Positions 10,506 to 22,081 of a stretch of 64,000 bases of DNA are shown here, one piece after another. Where the stretch lies: positions 728,202 to 792,201 of the forward strand of contig KL197716.1 in the NCBI GenBank assembly GCA_000697665.1, written 5' to 3'. The translations under genes and the position numbers were made by a program. This DNA is from Jaapia argillacea MUCL 33604 (Eukaryota > Basidiomycota > Agaricomycetes > Jaapiales > Jaapiaceae). The stretch's first letter is position 1; each line of letters begins with the position of its first letter. The notes under the pieces were generated by a model. The model did no database searches and had not been told where the DNA came from. It saw nothing but the letters and a program-made list of their open reading frames with translations.

Positions 10506-12028
10506 ATGTCGCTGAAATCTTTTGCGCTAGCTGTTGCATCCTTCTTCAAGATGTTCTCTCGAGCAGTCACTTCTCTCTTCTCCAAGGTACCTGTTGAATC
10601 AGCCCCCGTCGTCGTTCATCTATCAACCCAAGAAGGACCTCACGTAACCGCCCAGAGGTCTCAGGGCTGTGCAACAAATGCTACAGCTTCTACTAGTGAG
10701 TTCGTCTCTCTTCGTCGATTCTGATGGTTACGCTGAGGATACTTCGTATAGGTGACTACAGCCGTAAAATGCAAGACTTGGAAGCGGCCTTGCAAATCGC
10801 CCAGATGGAACCTCAGAGAGCGAGCAACCCTTCACCCTCCATTTGCGAGCAATCCATCCTTCCATTCCCCTTACCGGTTGTGCAAGCCGAGTCACCATCA
10901 ACGTCGAGCAGCCAAGTTCAGGCGACTTTGTCTCCCATTTTCTCACCCAGTCAACCACACTCTTTAAGCCAGCCACTCGCTTCTCGTTGCCCATCGCTCG
11001 TAATCAATTCACGCCCATCTTCCTCTTCCACTCCGTCTTCCACCCCACCTCTCACACCAAGATGTTCCCCTGAACCGGCTATCCATGTCGTAACAACCGA
11101 ACCTGTGTTGTTTGGAGGATTATTTTCATCCTACCAACGTGACCAAGACGATGAATTCAGTGGTCGCAATGGAGTCGCGGAGGCGGAGCTTGGTGTATTG
11201 GCTCAGAGGAGAGGATTCAAAGGCTTAGCTCTCACCATCAACAATAGCAGCACGACGGAGGCTTCCAGCGCTGCCCCTCCTTCATTAGCCGAGCAAGCAG
11301 CTTCCGGATATTTCATCGGTCATGAAGGATCTCCTCCGTCTCCTTCCGCGACGCCTGTCACTTCATCCCCTCCTCAGTTGACAAGAACCAGAACAAGGTC
11401 CAAATCTAAATCGAAACTTCCTTCCTTCCTCTCACTATTATCTCCCTCCGCGCCCGCAACTCCCCCACCTTCGAATTTGTTCCTGCTTAGTTTCGGCGAT
11501 GACCAGACTGATCCTTTCGCGACGGATGGCGAATCTTGTTTGCCTCTTGCCGCAGATCACTATAAACCCGTGGGAGCGACCAGAAGAAGCAGGGGGGACA
11601 CTGTCGAAGTGATCTCGAACCACCCCAACCTCTACGATCTTGCAAGCTACGATGTGGACATATCGAGGGCGGAGAAGCGGATTAGTCGATTGTCAGGGTT
11701 AACCCAGAAGCAGGGGATAATTCAGATGACGAATGTCTATGACATCTCTATATATGCCTTCCATGCTAACTCTGCGGTCAAATCGAAATCCAAGCTCAAG
11801 CCCACGTCCCTATCCCATACAAATGCGACTCCTCGGATCCCAAAACGACCTCTCAGGCTCGCACATCCACGTCTCGGTCGTGATCCCGAAGCTGAAGAAG
11901 TATCCAAAATGGTAGCCATGGAAGAAGGGAGGCTCGGAGAAGGGGATAGTATGTATTATGAGGAGGGATCGAAGTGGGACGAAGAGGATTTCATCGGAAG
12001 GTACACCGATGTGTCTTTGATTTTGTGA
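10506..12028 (+). CDS. Hypothetical Ser/Pro-rich protein
   Basis: Two exons (10506-10695 and 10752-12028) joined by a 56 nt GT-AG intron give 488 residues. The first 27 residues are amphipathic/hydrophobic (MSLKSFALAVASFFKMFSRA), perhaps a membrane or mitochondrial targeting segment. A short KMQDLEAALQIAQME helix opens exon 2. The rest is dominated by Ser/Pro/Thr tracts (for example SSTPSSTPPLTP) with scattered basic patches (RTRTRSKSKSKLPSFLSLL) and an acidic end. I do not recognise a family; it looks like an intrinsically disordered agaricomycete protein. The long open exon supports a real gene. Confidence 0.6.
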
Positions 12029-12382
12029 TTCGGTTCTTTCTCTGTACTTATCTCCCATTTCGTGTACGCATCTTGTAGGACTCTTGCTCGAGTCTCGTAG
12101 AAATCTAGGATTCCATAAATATATTTGAGGAATGTAATTCGGCGCTTGTGAGTGGCGTCCGCTGGGCCCAAACAGATTTTGAATTCGCAAACATGCGATA
12201 CCTCCTACCGAATACTACTATTGCTGTGCTGCATGTCCTTGTCTCTTGTCATTCTCTGTTCGTAACTTGACGACTCCCGAGGTTCAACCACTCTTCACGG
12301 ACGGCTCTTTCAATTAAGTAATCTGCATCCAGAGCCTGACAAGCCTGAGGCTCACTTTTCAGCTGGGGGTTATCTCGCCTTC
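12029..12382. other. Intergenic
   Basis: A 354 bp spacer between two + strand genes. No feature is supported. Confidence 0.45.
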
Positions 12383-13547
12383 ATGGCATGTCTTCCAGCC
12401 GAATTGATCGACCTCGTCGTCGAGCAGATCAGTCACGACATGGAGACACTACGCTCTTGCGCATTGACATGTCTCACCTGGAACGCCCGATGTCGATACC
12501 ACATATTTCACACCATATCCCTCAACTACATCTCCATCCGTCGTTTCCGCACGATGCTACAATCGGCGCCAGACATTGGGATCTATGTGAAGAGATTGGT
12601 TATGGAGAGTTGGGCGGAGGTGGACACATTAATCTCGGAGCATGACTTTCCGGCCCTCAAATCCTTGGAATACATTTGGTCGATCCGTCCGATAGTTAAA
12701 GGACACTACGTTTTGTGTCATTTCCCAACAGTCACAAATCTATCTCTGCGTTCATGCGGCAGTATCGACATATGCGCGCTCATCCTCGCTTTCCCCTACT
12801 TGACACACCTGTCACTTTGCGGAGAGAGGAAAATATCATACTTTGGAGGGAAATCCTCGAATGTCACTAAAGTGAATACCTCGCTCGAGTGTCTCTCGAT
12901 CGAAAAGGCCTCCGGAGATGCTTTGCGACGCGTGCTCGAGGGTTTCGACCTACCCTGTCTCCTCAAGATTCGGCTGGGGCAGATACAGCCCGGGGATTTG
13001 AATACGGTCAGGGATCTGCTTGACATTAGGGGGCCGCAGCTATTGGAGTTTGGTATTCGGTTTTCTGGGACCTGGGGAAACGACGGTCGGCAAACTCCTC
13101 CCTTGAATCGATGCCAAAAGTTACTGATACAGGCTTTCAGAGGAGTCTTGTCGGGAACTTGTGTCCAAATGCCATCGTCTACAGACCCTTCACCTCGATT
13201 GCGTCGGGTGCACGAGGTCGCTATCCGACGCCAGAGAAACCTTCATCATAGCTCCGCTGTCTCGACTACCATCCACCGCATTGTCTCAACTGACAGTGGC
13301 GGACAACCATAGCTTCTCTTTTGGTTTGGATTCCTTTGACGCGCTCGATGCCATACTTTGCACGCCTCGATTCGATCGCCTCAAGCTTCTCCGGATAGTC
13401 TTCTACGACGAAGAGCAAGAGTTGTTCGACCAGTGGGTCGAATTCTACCAGGAATTCATGCCACTAGTGCACGCTCGAAATATCGTGAATCCGATGATCC
13501 CTCAACCTTCCTTTTCATTTGATGCGGACGCTGCCAGCCTTTCCTGA
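12383..13547 (+). CDS. F-box protein with degenerate LRR region
   Basis: Two exons (12383-13085, 13141-13547) give 369 residues. The intron gtcggc..cag restores frame between GTWGND and EESCRELVSKCHRLQTLHLD. The N-terminus MACLPAELIDLVVEQISHDM and then ETLRSCALTCLTWNARCRYH is a classic agaricomycete F-box (LPxEL...V...L..C.L.C..W). Downstream leucine-rich stretches (VTNLSLRSCGSIDICALILA; YLTHLSLC; SLECLSIE; LLKIRLGQ) are consistent with a short LRR solenoid. The predicted role is substrate recognition in an SCF ubiquitin ligase; the substrate is unknown. Confidence 0.85.
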
Positions 13548-13785
13548 AGTTATCCAAGCACTCTACTCGAAGCCATGCTCTGGGGGGTCCCATTACCTCT
13601 GGATGCAGTGCGGGGTTTACCAGCGACGTGGATGATCTAATATAATTCTAGTAATGGTGAGTAAGTATGGTTCGCAGGATCCACGGCATCCTTCGGTCTG
13701 ACTCTAAAATCCCCAAATGCGTAGTATCAGCGAGTCGCTGCTGGCCGTCGGTGGCATCCCCACCCGACTGTGACTGGAGCCAATG

Positions 13786-15083
13786 TTATAGAGTTCGGTC
13801 TTCGTTGGCTTTGATAAAGTCCACAACGAGCTGTTTGAACTCGTTCGGCCTGTAAGACAGTACAAGATCAGGACCGAATTCAGACAGGGGAGCAGGAATT
13901 TACCTCTCTGCATGGACTGTCCACGAAATGCGTTGCGGATCAATCAGTGGATCAGCAGTTTAAAGTGGGCACAGGATGCTCACCCCAATGGCCTGCGTCC
14001 AACGTCTCAACCACCATGTTCGGGAAGTATTCCTTCGCGAGAGGGATATTCTTACTGTTAATATACTTGCTCTTTGTACCCTTGACGAATAGTGTAGGTC
14101 CCTCCCATGTTTTTTCCCCAGGCTCGTATGGGAAAGAACCAATTTCTGATATTGAGCGACCGATAATGTCGATTGGTATGCGGAACTTCATGCGGTGGTG
14201 ATCGGACACGAGGTTGGTCAGGAGGAATGCTCGAATCATGGGATCCTTGCAGAAGCAGGGGTAAGATTTCAGGATGCCATTCCGCATAATATGGAGAAAG
14301 GGAGATCACACCTGTTCATATTCGCTCAAGATGTCTTGAGCCTCTTTCCTCGACCCAACCTCACTTTCTTCTATCTTTCGCATCGCATCGACATAACTGG
14401 TAAACTCAGGGGATAGAGGTCCTTTGGACGGGGCGATATCCGCGATAATGAGATTTTGAAGTAATTCCTTTGGCGTAGACGGATCAAGGGCTAAGGTCAT
14501 CGCAACTTTCCCTCCCCTTGCTCACAAACAGAGTGAGATTGGAGTGAGGACGGACAACGTGAAGCGTACATGGAATGACCGAGGAGAGAGATATCTGAGA
14601 GTGAGTGTTGTTTGCAGAATTGGACGACATCCAGGGCCATTGACGTATAAGTCATTGGTTCAGCATGCGGTGACGCTCCATGGTTGCGCAGATCCTGCTC
14701 TGGTTAGCACGCACTCTTCGGTGTATGAAAGACTGCTCACTAAAGAGTACACTGGTCTTTGGAGGTCCTTGGCGAAGGCTTTGGAAAGAGATAACCAGTT
14801 TCGCTTGGAACCACTATGAGAGAGGTATATCAGCCCGGTTGCGTGTCTAATCAATGACAGACACAACTCACAATAAGCCATGAAGAATCAGGAGAGGACC
14901 ATTCTTCCCAACACCGTGAGGTATGATCTGGTCTACCTCTAGATGGACAGGCGTACTTGTGGTAATGAATCCTTGTGAGGTTCGGATGCGGATCAAAAAA
15001 TCGGAAACTCTTCGTAAAAAATACGATCTTCACATACTTCTGGCGCTCCTTCTTGCTTCATTTGTGAACCGAGAGACAATCAT
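13786..15083 (-). CDS. Mitochondrial alpha/beta hydrolase, ABHD11/IMO32-like
   Basis: Eight exons: 15083-15038, 14971-14872, 14813-14741, 14694-14570, 14516-14312, 14245-13984, 13916-13904 (13 nt), 13849-13786, total 295 residues. The start MIVSRFTNEARRSARRFITT is rich in Arg/Ser and acid-poor, fitting a mitochondrial presequence. The fold is clear: GPLLILHGLFGSKRNW (oxyanion region), DLRNHGASPHAEPMTY, nucleophile elbow GHSMGG (Ser114, split by an intron), and AGHWVHAERPNEFKQLV with the catalytic His, reached through the 13 nt exon. ABHD11/Imo32 is a matrix serine hydrolase linked to lipoylated 2-oxo-acid dehydrogenases. It is divergent from TSC13 with 184 bp between starts. The first-exon model is the least certain part. 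Confidence 0.88.
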
Positions 15084-15267
15084 GCTGACGGACGGTGGGT
15101 TGCAGGTTCTAGGACAGAGGGAACACTGACTCAACACCACAGTGAGAAAATCAAATTCACGAAAATCATGACGCGTTATCGCGTGGCATGCTAGCGCCAC
15201 TCTCAACTGAAACCGCGACGAGCAGGTCGCGACTTCAAGTTCAAGTAACTTGGACTGACTGGATACC

Positions 15268-16669
15268 ATGGTCTCAATTACCGTCTCTGCCGCTGGAAAG
15301 CCTATATCTGTTGCTCGAGGGCTGCCTGGCTCACTGGAGGTTCCAGAAGATGCTAGCGTGGCTGATATCAAGGCGGCGCTGGCAGCAAAGTATCCGAAGG
15401 CAGGTCTTCAAACGTCGCGACGAACTCTACTGTGGGCCTGATAACGCTATGATCTCGAATCAGTTTTACCCCGATCGCCAGAAAATCACTCTGAAAGGCG
15501 AGAAGAAGATGCTCTCCGATGACACCAAGCTGAATGCCGACGGAGTGGTGCAGACAGAGTTCGATGTGAAGGACTTGGGCCCGCAGATCAGCTGGAGGAC
15601 CGTCTTCTTGGTGGAATATGCCAGTCCATTTTCTCGCGAGTTCAGTATTCCGTTGCTGACAGAAACTCCAGGCTGGGCCTCTAGTCATCCACCCTCTGAT
15701 TTATCATTTCCCCCGGATTTTCTATGGCGGCCCCGTTCAACATAGTCAGTTGCAACAGTGAGTGAGATGTTCTCCGCCTAACCTAAATGTTGAACGTGTC
15801 GTCATAGATATGTATATGCGCTCGTTCTGTTACATTTCCTCAAGCGAGAGCTTGAGACAATATTGTAAGAAACTGGCCACTCATTTCGGTTTGGGATGAT
15901 TCTCTCTAATCTTGCCTCAAGTGTTCATCGGTTTTCGCATGCCACGATGCCGGCGCGGAATATCTTCAAAAAGTTGTGCCCTTTCATTTGCTCTCGCTCT
16001 CCTATAGCTAATTACCCCGTCTTTCCTAGCTCCGCCCATTACCATCTGCTCAGTGGTATGTTCCCGTCCCTATCCACGACATAATGACATATTGATCGCT
16101 GTTCTTCTCCACCCAGGCGTTGCCCTTGCATACGCGATCTACAGCCCGACGTACTCTGCATACTCCCCCTTCGTCGCGGGCACTAAACGTAGTGACCCCA
16201 ACTTCCTTTTGGCCTTCACAGGTATCTGGCTGGTGCGTCACTGATACTGATGACATCTTTTCGAGATCTTATTCATCAACATGTGTCTCGTTCTCCAGTT
16301 CGCTCAACTGTCTAACCTCTCCACCCATATCACCCTCCGTAACCTCCGCCCTCCAGGGACACGTACTCGCGCCATCCCCCGTGGATATGGATTCAGCCTC
16401 GTCTCATGCCCGAACTACTTCTTCGAGATCCTCGGGTGGATTTGCATAGCCGGGATGAGTGGTAGTTGGGTCGGCAAGTATATTCCATTCCTGCCTCTCT
16501 ATTATTAATAACTCTTGTTCGCGTCGGTCCTTTTGTAGCTTGGACGTTTGTGGCGGTATCTGCGTTTCAGATGACCGCCTGGGCCATCAAAAAGCACAAG
16601 GCATACAAAAAGGAGTTTGGGAAGGATTACCCAAGAGGGAGGAAGATTATCTTCCCCTTCATATTCTGA
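15268..16669 (+). CDS. TSC13: Very-long-chain trans-2-enoyl-CoA reductase
   Basis: Nine exons: 15268-15399, 15464-15619, 15672-15757, 15808-15864, 15922-15972, 16030-16055, 16117-16232, 16266-16473, 16539-16669, total 320 residues. Landmarks are [107 protein letters not shown] and the end HKAYKKEFGKDYPRGRKIIF. This is the steroid-5-alpha-reductase-like fold with the N-terminal ubiquitin-like region of TECR/Tsc13. It catalyses the last step of each very-long-chain fatty-acid elongation cycle in the ER membrane (NADPH). Introns 1, 2 and 8 only keep the frame if they use GC donors (gcaggt, gccagt, gcaagt); intron 7 is only 33 nt. Confidence 0.92.
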
Positions 16670-17066
16670 GAGCGCGTTTCGGAATGTTGTACTGTTCTTG
16701 CGCTCAGGAATTGAAAACCCTGGCGACGGCCAGAGAGGTATCTCTCGTTCGTGCCTCTTCGTCAGAAAATTTCCGGCAGTTTTGTTACCTTGCTGAATTC
16801 ATAATGATCTGCTCTGACACACTCGCTGCGAACAAGATCTAAAATACTGAACTCCCATTACTGCCAAGGACAGGACAAAAGTACCCTACACGACATTCTA
16901 GTGCGTACCACAACAGCTTCTACAATCAGGTCAGTTTTCTAATCGTACCGATACCTAGCAGTACAGTATGGGGGGCATTCGATGCCTTTTGGGTCGAGCA
17001 TATTCATCATCTCGTCAAGAGCGTGAAGAACGTAAGTATAAAGGTCATGAGATTCATCAGGAGTCT
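16670..17066. other. Convergent 3' region
   Basis: This lies between the stop codons of TSC13 (+) and the MFS gene (-). No gene is seen. Confidence 0.5.
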
Positions 17067-19729
17067 TCACTGTCGGCTGGGAAGGACCGCGACGTCCTGC
17101 AAGACGTCCTCCTCGTCCTTTTCTGGGTCTGGAACGGATTCCCCCTTCTCCACATCTGGGTCCACACTGTCGGAAAGACTCTTCGCCACCTTTTTGCTCT
17201 TGAACCTCTCCTTTCCCGCTTGTTTCAGAACGGCGTCGTCGTCCCTGTTGAGCTCGTGGTGGCCAATCAAGAGCACCGACGCAATGAAGGCTACTGCAGT
17301 ATATGCGACCGTGGTGTAGAAGACACCCCTGAATCCTTTGGTATATCCAGCAACGATCATCTGCTTGGCGTCCGGTCCCAGAGAGAACTCCGAGGTATTG
17401 ATCGTCGTTGGATCGTTCAGGATGACGTCGATTTGCGCTGCAGTGAGATCGAGAGCGTAGAGCGCGGTCTTCAACGTGTTGTTGATGATCGAGGAGGATA
17501 TCGCTAGAGTGATGGTGGACCCGAAGATTTTCAAAAACATGCGGACCCCGGTCACGACGGCCATTTCGTGCCTTGGAACAGCAGCCTGGCAAGCAATTAG
17601 AGACCTGTAATTCAGATCAACCGAGCATACGTCAGTGTGTGGTGAGAAGCGAAGAGTTATAAAAGAGATACCCACGTTTGGAACGTCATTCCCGCAGACA
17701 AACCGGCCAATGCAACGAATCCCGCGATCGAGGAGTTTGAGGTGTGTTCATCAATCGTGGTCATAAGCCCTTGAGCAACGGTCCAAAGAGCATAACCGAC
17801 GATGATCATGGGTCGGTATATGCCAGTTCTAGCGGTGATTTGCCCTATCAAGGGGGGTAAGCAGGAGGACTACAAAAGGGGGCAGTGACGATACGGACCT
17901 AGGACAAAGACGATGAAGGCTGAAAAAGGAGATATTGGCGGTGTAAACCATAAGTCTCAGAAGGAGGTCTAATAAGTACGTACGGATGGGTGCAAGGAAA
18001 GGGAGGAGAAGGATACTCGAAGTCATTGCACTGGTACCCCGAACGAGCTGGAGGAACTGGGGAATATAAAAGAGGACCTAGAAACGAATTGAGGAGGTTG
18101 AGAGTGATACAAGGATCAAATATAACGAAAACTCACGGCGAAAAATGCCATTCCACTGGAAAGATAGAATAAACTAACCATAATCATCAAGAGTCAACCG
18201 ACGTACTTCATGACCATGGTAATGTAGACCCCCACGACAGTTTTGTATTTGAAGATGTGGACTGAGAGTACTGTGTCAGAAAATATGACCACCGAACAGC
18301 AGAAGATCACAACGCACTCGGAATAATGGGAATTACAGCCCACTTGGCTTCCCATACCAAAAATGCAACCAAAACGACACCACCCAAGAGCAATGGAACG
18401 AGTACTGCAGCAGACAGCCATGGATACGTGACGCCGCCCCTTCATAACAAGATGAGGACAACTGAGAGTAAAGCTACCTATGGCAACTTACCAAGTCAAT
18501 CCGATCTACTCCACGTGGTTGAGTGACTTCGTTCCGCGGATCAAGTGTGGAAAAACACTGCTTACCAGCAACAACGCGGAGGAAATGATTGTGAGCGCCG
18601 AACCGACGTAATCGATTTTCATCAACTTTGACTTCATGTCACCCCTAACCCTTTTAAGTGGCAATAACCAAATGGTTACCCCGATGGCTAAACCAGCCAG
18701 AGGAAGGTTTAACCAAAATGCCCAACGCCTATTAGGAATAAGACAACGTATTGAGCGAGACTAGCGAACGGAATTCGAAACGATTTGCTTCACCATGTCG
18801 TGTATTGGGAGAATACTCCGCCCAAAACTGGTCCGATGCCATTGGAGATCGCAGCGATACCTTCGGTAATACCTTGGTATTTACCACGTTCCCTCAAGGA
18901 AACAATGTCTGAAACGCTGAAACAAACGATATATTAGGCCAAACCGCATTGCCGAGGTCTATTTGCGCACATAATTAGAACCATGGTTATGATGGCTAGT
19001 AGGAAGGATTCAGCAACAATTTCGTGTGGAGAAATTTGTACGAACCTCCGCCACCGATCCCTTGTAACGCCCTGAAGATAATGAGCTGAAACAAGGTGAG
19101 GACGAAATCCCAGCGACAATGAGGGATATAGTTATCACCTGCAGCATCGTTTGAGATAGCGCACATGCCAGAGAGAATATCCAGAAAATGCCGAGGGCAA
19201 CGATCAAGACGATTTTGCGACCGAAAATGTCAGACCATCGTCCGTAAAGGGGTGTCAAGGCAAGGCTTCAAGGAAACAAATTTAGGAAGAGATCTTAACG
19301 AAGTGCGAAGACATTTTGAACCTCGTCAGGAGATATGCCGTAGCTACCCAAGAGCTCTCACGTCCGCCGTGAAGATCGGATGAAATGCGAGGTAAAGCCG
19401 TCGCAACGCTACGGAAGTATGAGCACAAATACTACGCCGCAATTGAAACGAACATACATTGTCTGCTCCAAGAAAGAACAAGCTAGCGCGATGGAAAGCC
19501 CAACGTAGACGGTGATTACCCGCCGAGCAGGTAAGAAGTTGGTTTGGTCAGTGAGGCCTTCCGGGAAACTTGGGGTGACACCAATCGTGCTGGCAGGACT
19601 ACTGCAGCCACCAGTTTTATCGACTGAGGGCGAGCGAATGGTGGCACCGTCCATATCATCCTTGTCCCCGCTAGGGCTGGCACCACGGGGCTGAGCGATA
19701 GAGGTCTCAACTTTGGGCAGGGAAGCCAT
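17067..19729 (-). CDS. MFS transporter, DHA2-type (14-TM drug/H+ or basic amino-acid family)
   Basis: About 13 exons can be joined in frame, from the ATG at 19729 to the stop at 17067. A Ser/Thr/Asp-rich cytosolic N-terminus leads to FLEQTIVATALPRISSDLHG and GRESSWVATAYLLTS, then LALTPLYGRWSDIFGRK (the MFS motif A loop), LIIFRALQGIGGG, VSDIVSLRERGKYQGITEGI, IGPVLGGVFSQYTTWRWAFW (antiporter motif C), a 14 nt exon (ATCGGATTGACTTG) before GGVTYPWLS, VHIFKYKTVVGVYITMVMN, and a C-terminal domain ending in an acidic/basic cytosolic tail. This matches Fnx1/Vba-like DHA2 transporters, proton-coupled exporters of drugs or vacuolar basic amino acids. The substrate cannot be told from sequence. No breaks are seen. 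Confidence 0.9.
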
Positions 19730-22081
19730 GGCAGAGAGGAGACAGAGACGGGACGAAGGGTGGATATCTGGGACAAGATCAGTCGAGATGATAAATACCC
19801 TCCTGAAACAAAGTTGCTAACTTCGGACGTCACTCGAATGTCATCGGATGTGGGGGACCGAGACTGGGGGCATGTATTTTCGAACTTGAATGCCGGGGAA
19901 AATACACAAGGAAACGACTTCTCATGATTTACGTGCAGGGAAGGCATCTTGTTGCTAAAAGCGTAGATGGTCGCCTAGAAAGTGAGGCGTAGGAGATAAG
20001 CGCACGAGAAGGTAGGGGTTCGGGGTAGCCAAAAGAGCGCGACAAGTACAACGAGGTGGGGTGCCTAGACCAGTGGGGTTGACCAAACTCACAAACGGAT
20101 AACATACAGAAACTCGAGGAATGGAACGGTCCGAATACAGAGCAAATGCCGAGGGTGCCGATCCAGGTGCAAATATGCCAATGGACGCGGCAAACATTGG
20201 GGCGAAGGAGTTCAAGATTACTCGTGATCCTGTATCGGAAGTCAATCCCGAATTTCTCCCATGTCCGGCATCCTAGGAGGGCAATTTTGACGTGAAATTC
20301 GGTGTAGTCTAAACGTGCAGTCTCATGAAACAGACAACAAGTGCCCAATAGAAGTTGAGTAGAACTTACCGCCCACCATGGCTCCGTCGATTCTCAGGTA
20401 TCAATACCGTAATCGCCGCACACAGGTACCCTTTACAGGAGCGTATCGCGGGGAGAAAGAACGATGCAATCGTGGAACCCTGGAATAGCCTGAGATAGCC
20501 GTGTAAACAGGAACAAAGTATACGAGCTTGGCAAGCGGGCGTCAGTGTCACGGACTCATAAGTTAGACGTGCAGAATTGGTCGACATCCTGGCTCCTCTG
20601 GTCTCTTCGCGACCCCAGCCTGGGTTCTTTGACTCTGTGGTACTGTCAGATGGCCGAAGATCACACACCAACCAAGCTATTGGGGATGCATTTTTTACGT
20701 GCCAAATGACTTCAACACACAAAAGACCAATCATGTGTCGTGTTCGAAGAGTGGCCGAGCGGAGCTTGCAAACTTCGAGGCCCACGAGTCACCATGGCCG
20801 ATGGACAATTTTTTGGCGGAATTTTGACGTTTTACCAGCTTGGGGACTAGTGAAGCAGCCTCGAGGGTTGTCGATGGTCAGAGGGTCGTTTTGCTCCCGA
20901 ACAACGCCGCACAGACGCCACTCATTCCCAATTCATCGCCCACAGGCGCCCCTTCATTCTCGACGATCTACTTATGATCTGCAATCCAGGTCGCTAGCCA
21001 TTACTTGTTGCTCGATGCGATATGGATATCAGCGAGATGGACTAGTTGGACACAGCTTGTCCATCTGGGGTGTCCTGTTGGCCGATTTGCACACGGATGC
21101 TCTCAGATAAGTCCTTGGCTTCTGCTAGACGTCGCTGAGTTGGATCCACATCCTTTGTCAGCCTCGATATTGGAAGGATATTTGCCAATCGCATTTTTGG
21201 CTTCCCCAAACTGCGTCCCTTTGGCTAACCCGCCATCTGACTGGTTTGACTGCCACGGCGCGTGCCCTTCTGAGTTCAATTTCTATGGCTTCGCCAGTAT
21301 CAATGCTCCTATCTGATTGGGTCCGTCTTCTAAGTGCTGTACATCGCACTTTCGAATGAAGACCAAGAGAAGAGACACCTTTCATCGATCCTTATCACAC
21401 ACTAATCGTCACTTTATCGTCATCGTTTGTGTTCACGTAGCTTTTAAAACTTCAAAAGATGCCTCTATGTGCTTCAACCTCGTCCTAGATATCGGTTTTC
21501 TGCCTGTACTAATCGATTCCAATAGACAACACCTGGCACACCTCTTTATCGGGTCTGAACGACCAGAACGACCCCGCTTCCACACCCCGGTTCATATGAG
21601 TCTCCCCCCGTGAGTACACTCATTTGGCACCACTGATGAGGCTCGAGAGGCTGTCTAGAACCGAGAATAACACGATGCACTGAAGTTCGGCTGCGAGTTA
21701 CGCCTCCTGCCTAAACCGCTGATTGGCGCCTCCCTTTGCTGTTGCCTTGCGGCGATACCGTTACGGCGAAAAGGGCGTTTGGCCCACAAGTACTGGCTCC
21801 CATTGCCGAAACTCTGCCGCACCAATAATATCTATAATATTTTCATTTAGCTAGACATGTCACGATGCGTGATCTGTGACGGGACGGGACCTGACGCGAC
21901 GTCTACGGTGACCAACTCCAATGGACTGACAAGAGGCAACCAAGTTACCACCTACTACCACTCGACTACCCTCTATCAACTCTTCCGCAGCAATAGCAGA
22001 TATGATCAAGATGATGAAAACATATTTTACTCTGCAACATGTCCATCCCTTGTCATGGAACTAAGTACTGCTTCGCAATTG
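19730..22081. other. Long intergenic stretch without a supported gene
   Basis: These 2.35 kb contain several medium-length open frames on both strands, such as 20577-21110 (+) and 20366-20785 (-). None has a domain, signal peptide or splice-joinable homology that I can recognise. No repeats were evident by eye. It contains the upstream region of the MFS gene and the 3' flank of the MYND gene. Confidence 0.4.

Noticed and set aside
20735-20790. tRNA-like 'gtggccgagcgg' sequence
   Set aside because: It resembles the D-arm of Ser/Leu tRNAs, but no acceptor stem, anticodon loop or T-arm can be paired around it.
20577-21110. 177-codon + strand open frame in the large intergenic region
   Set aside because: No start context, domain, signal peptide or conserved splice pattern; composition looks like chance.
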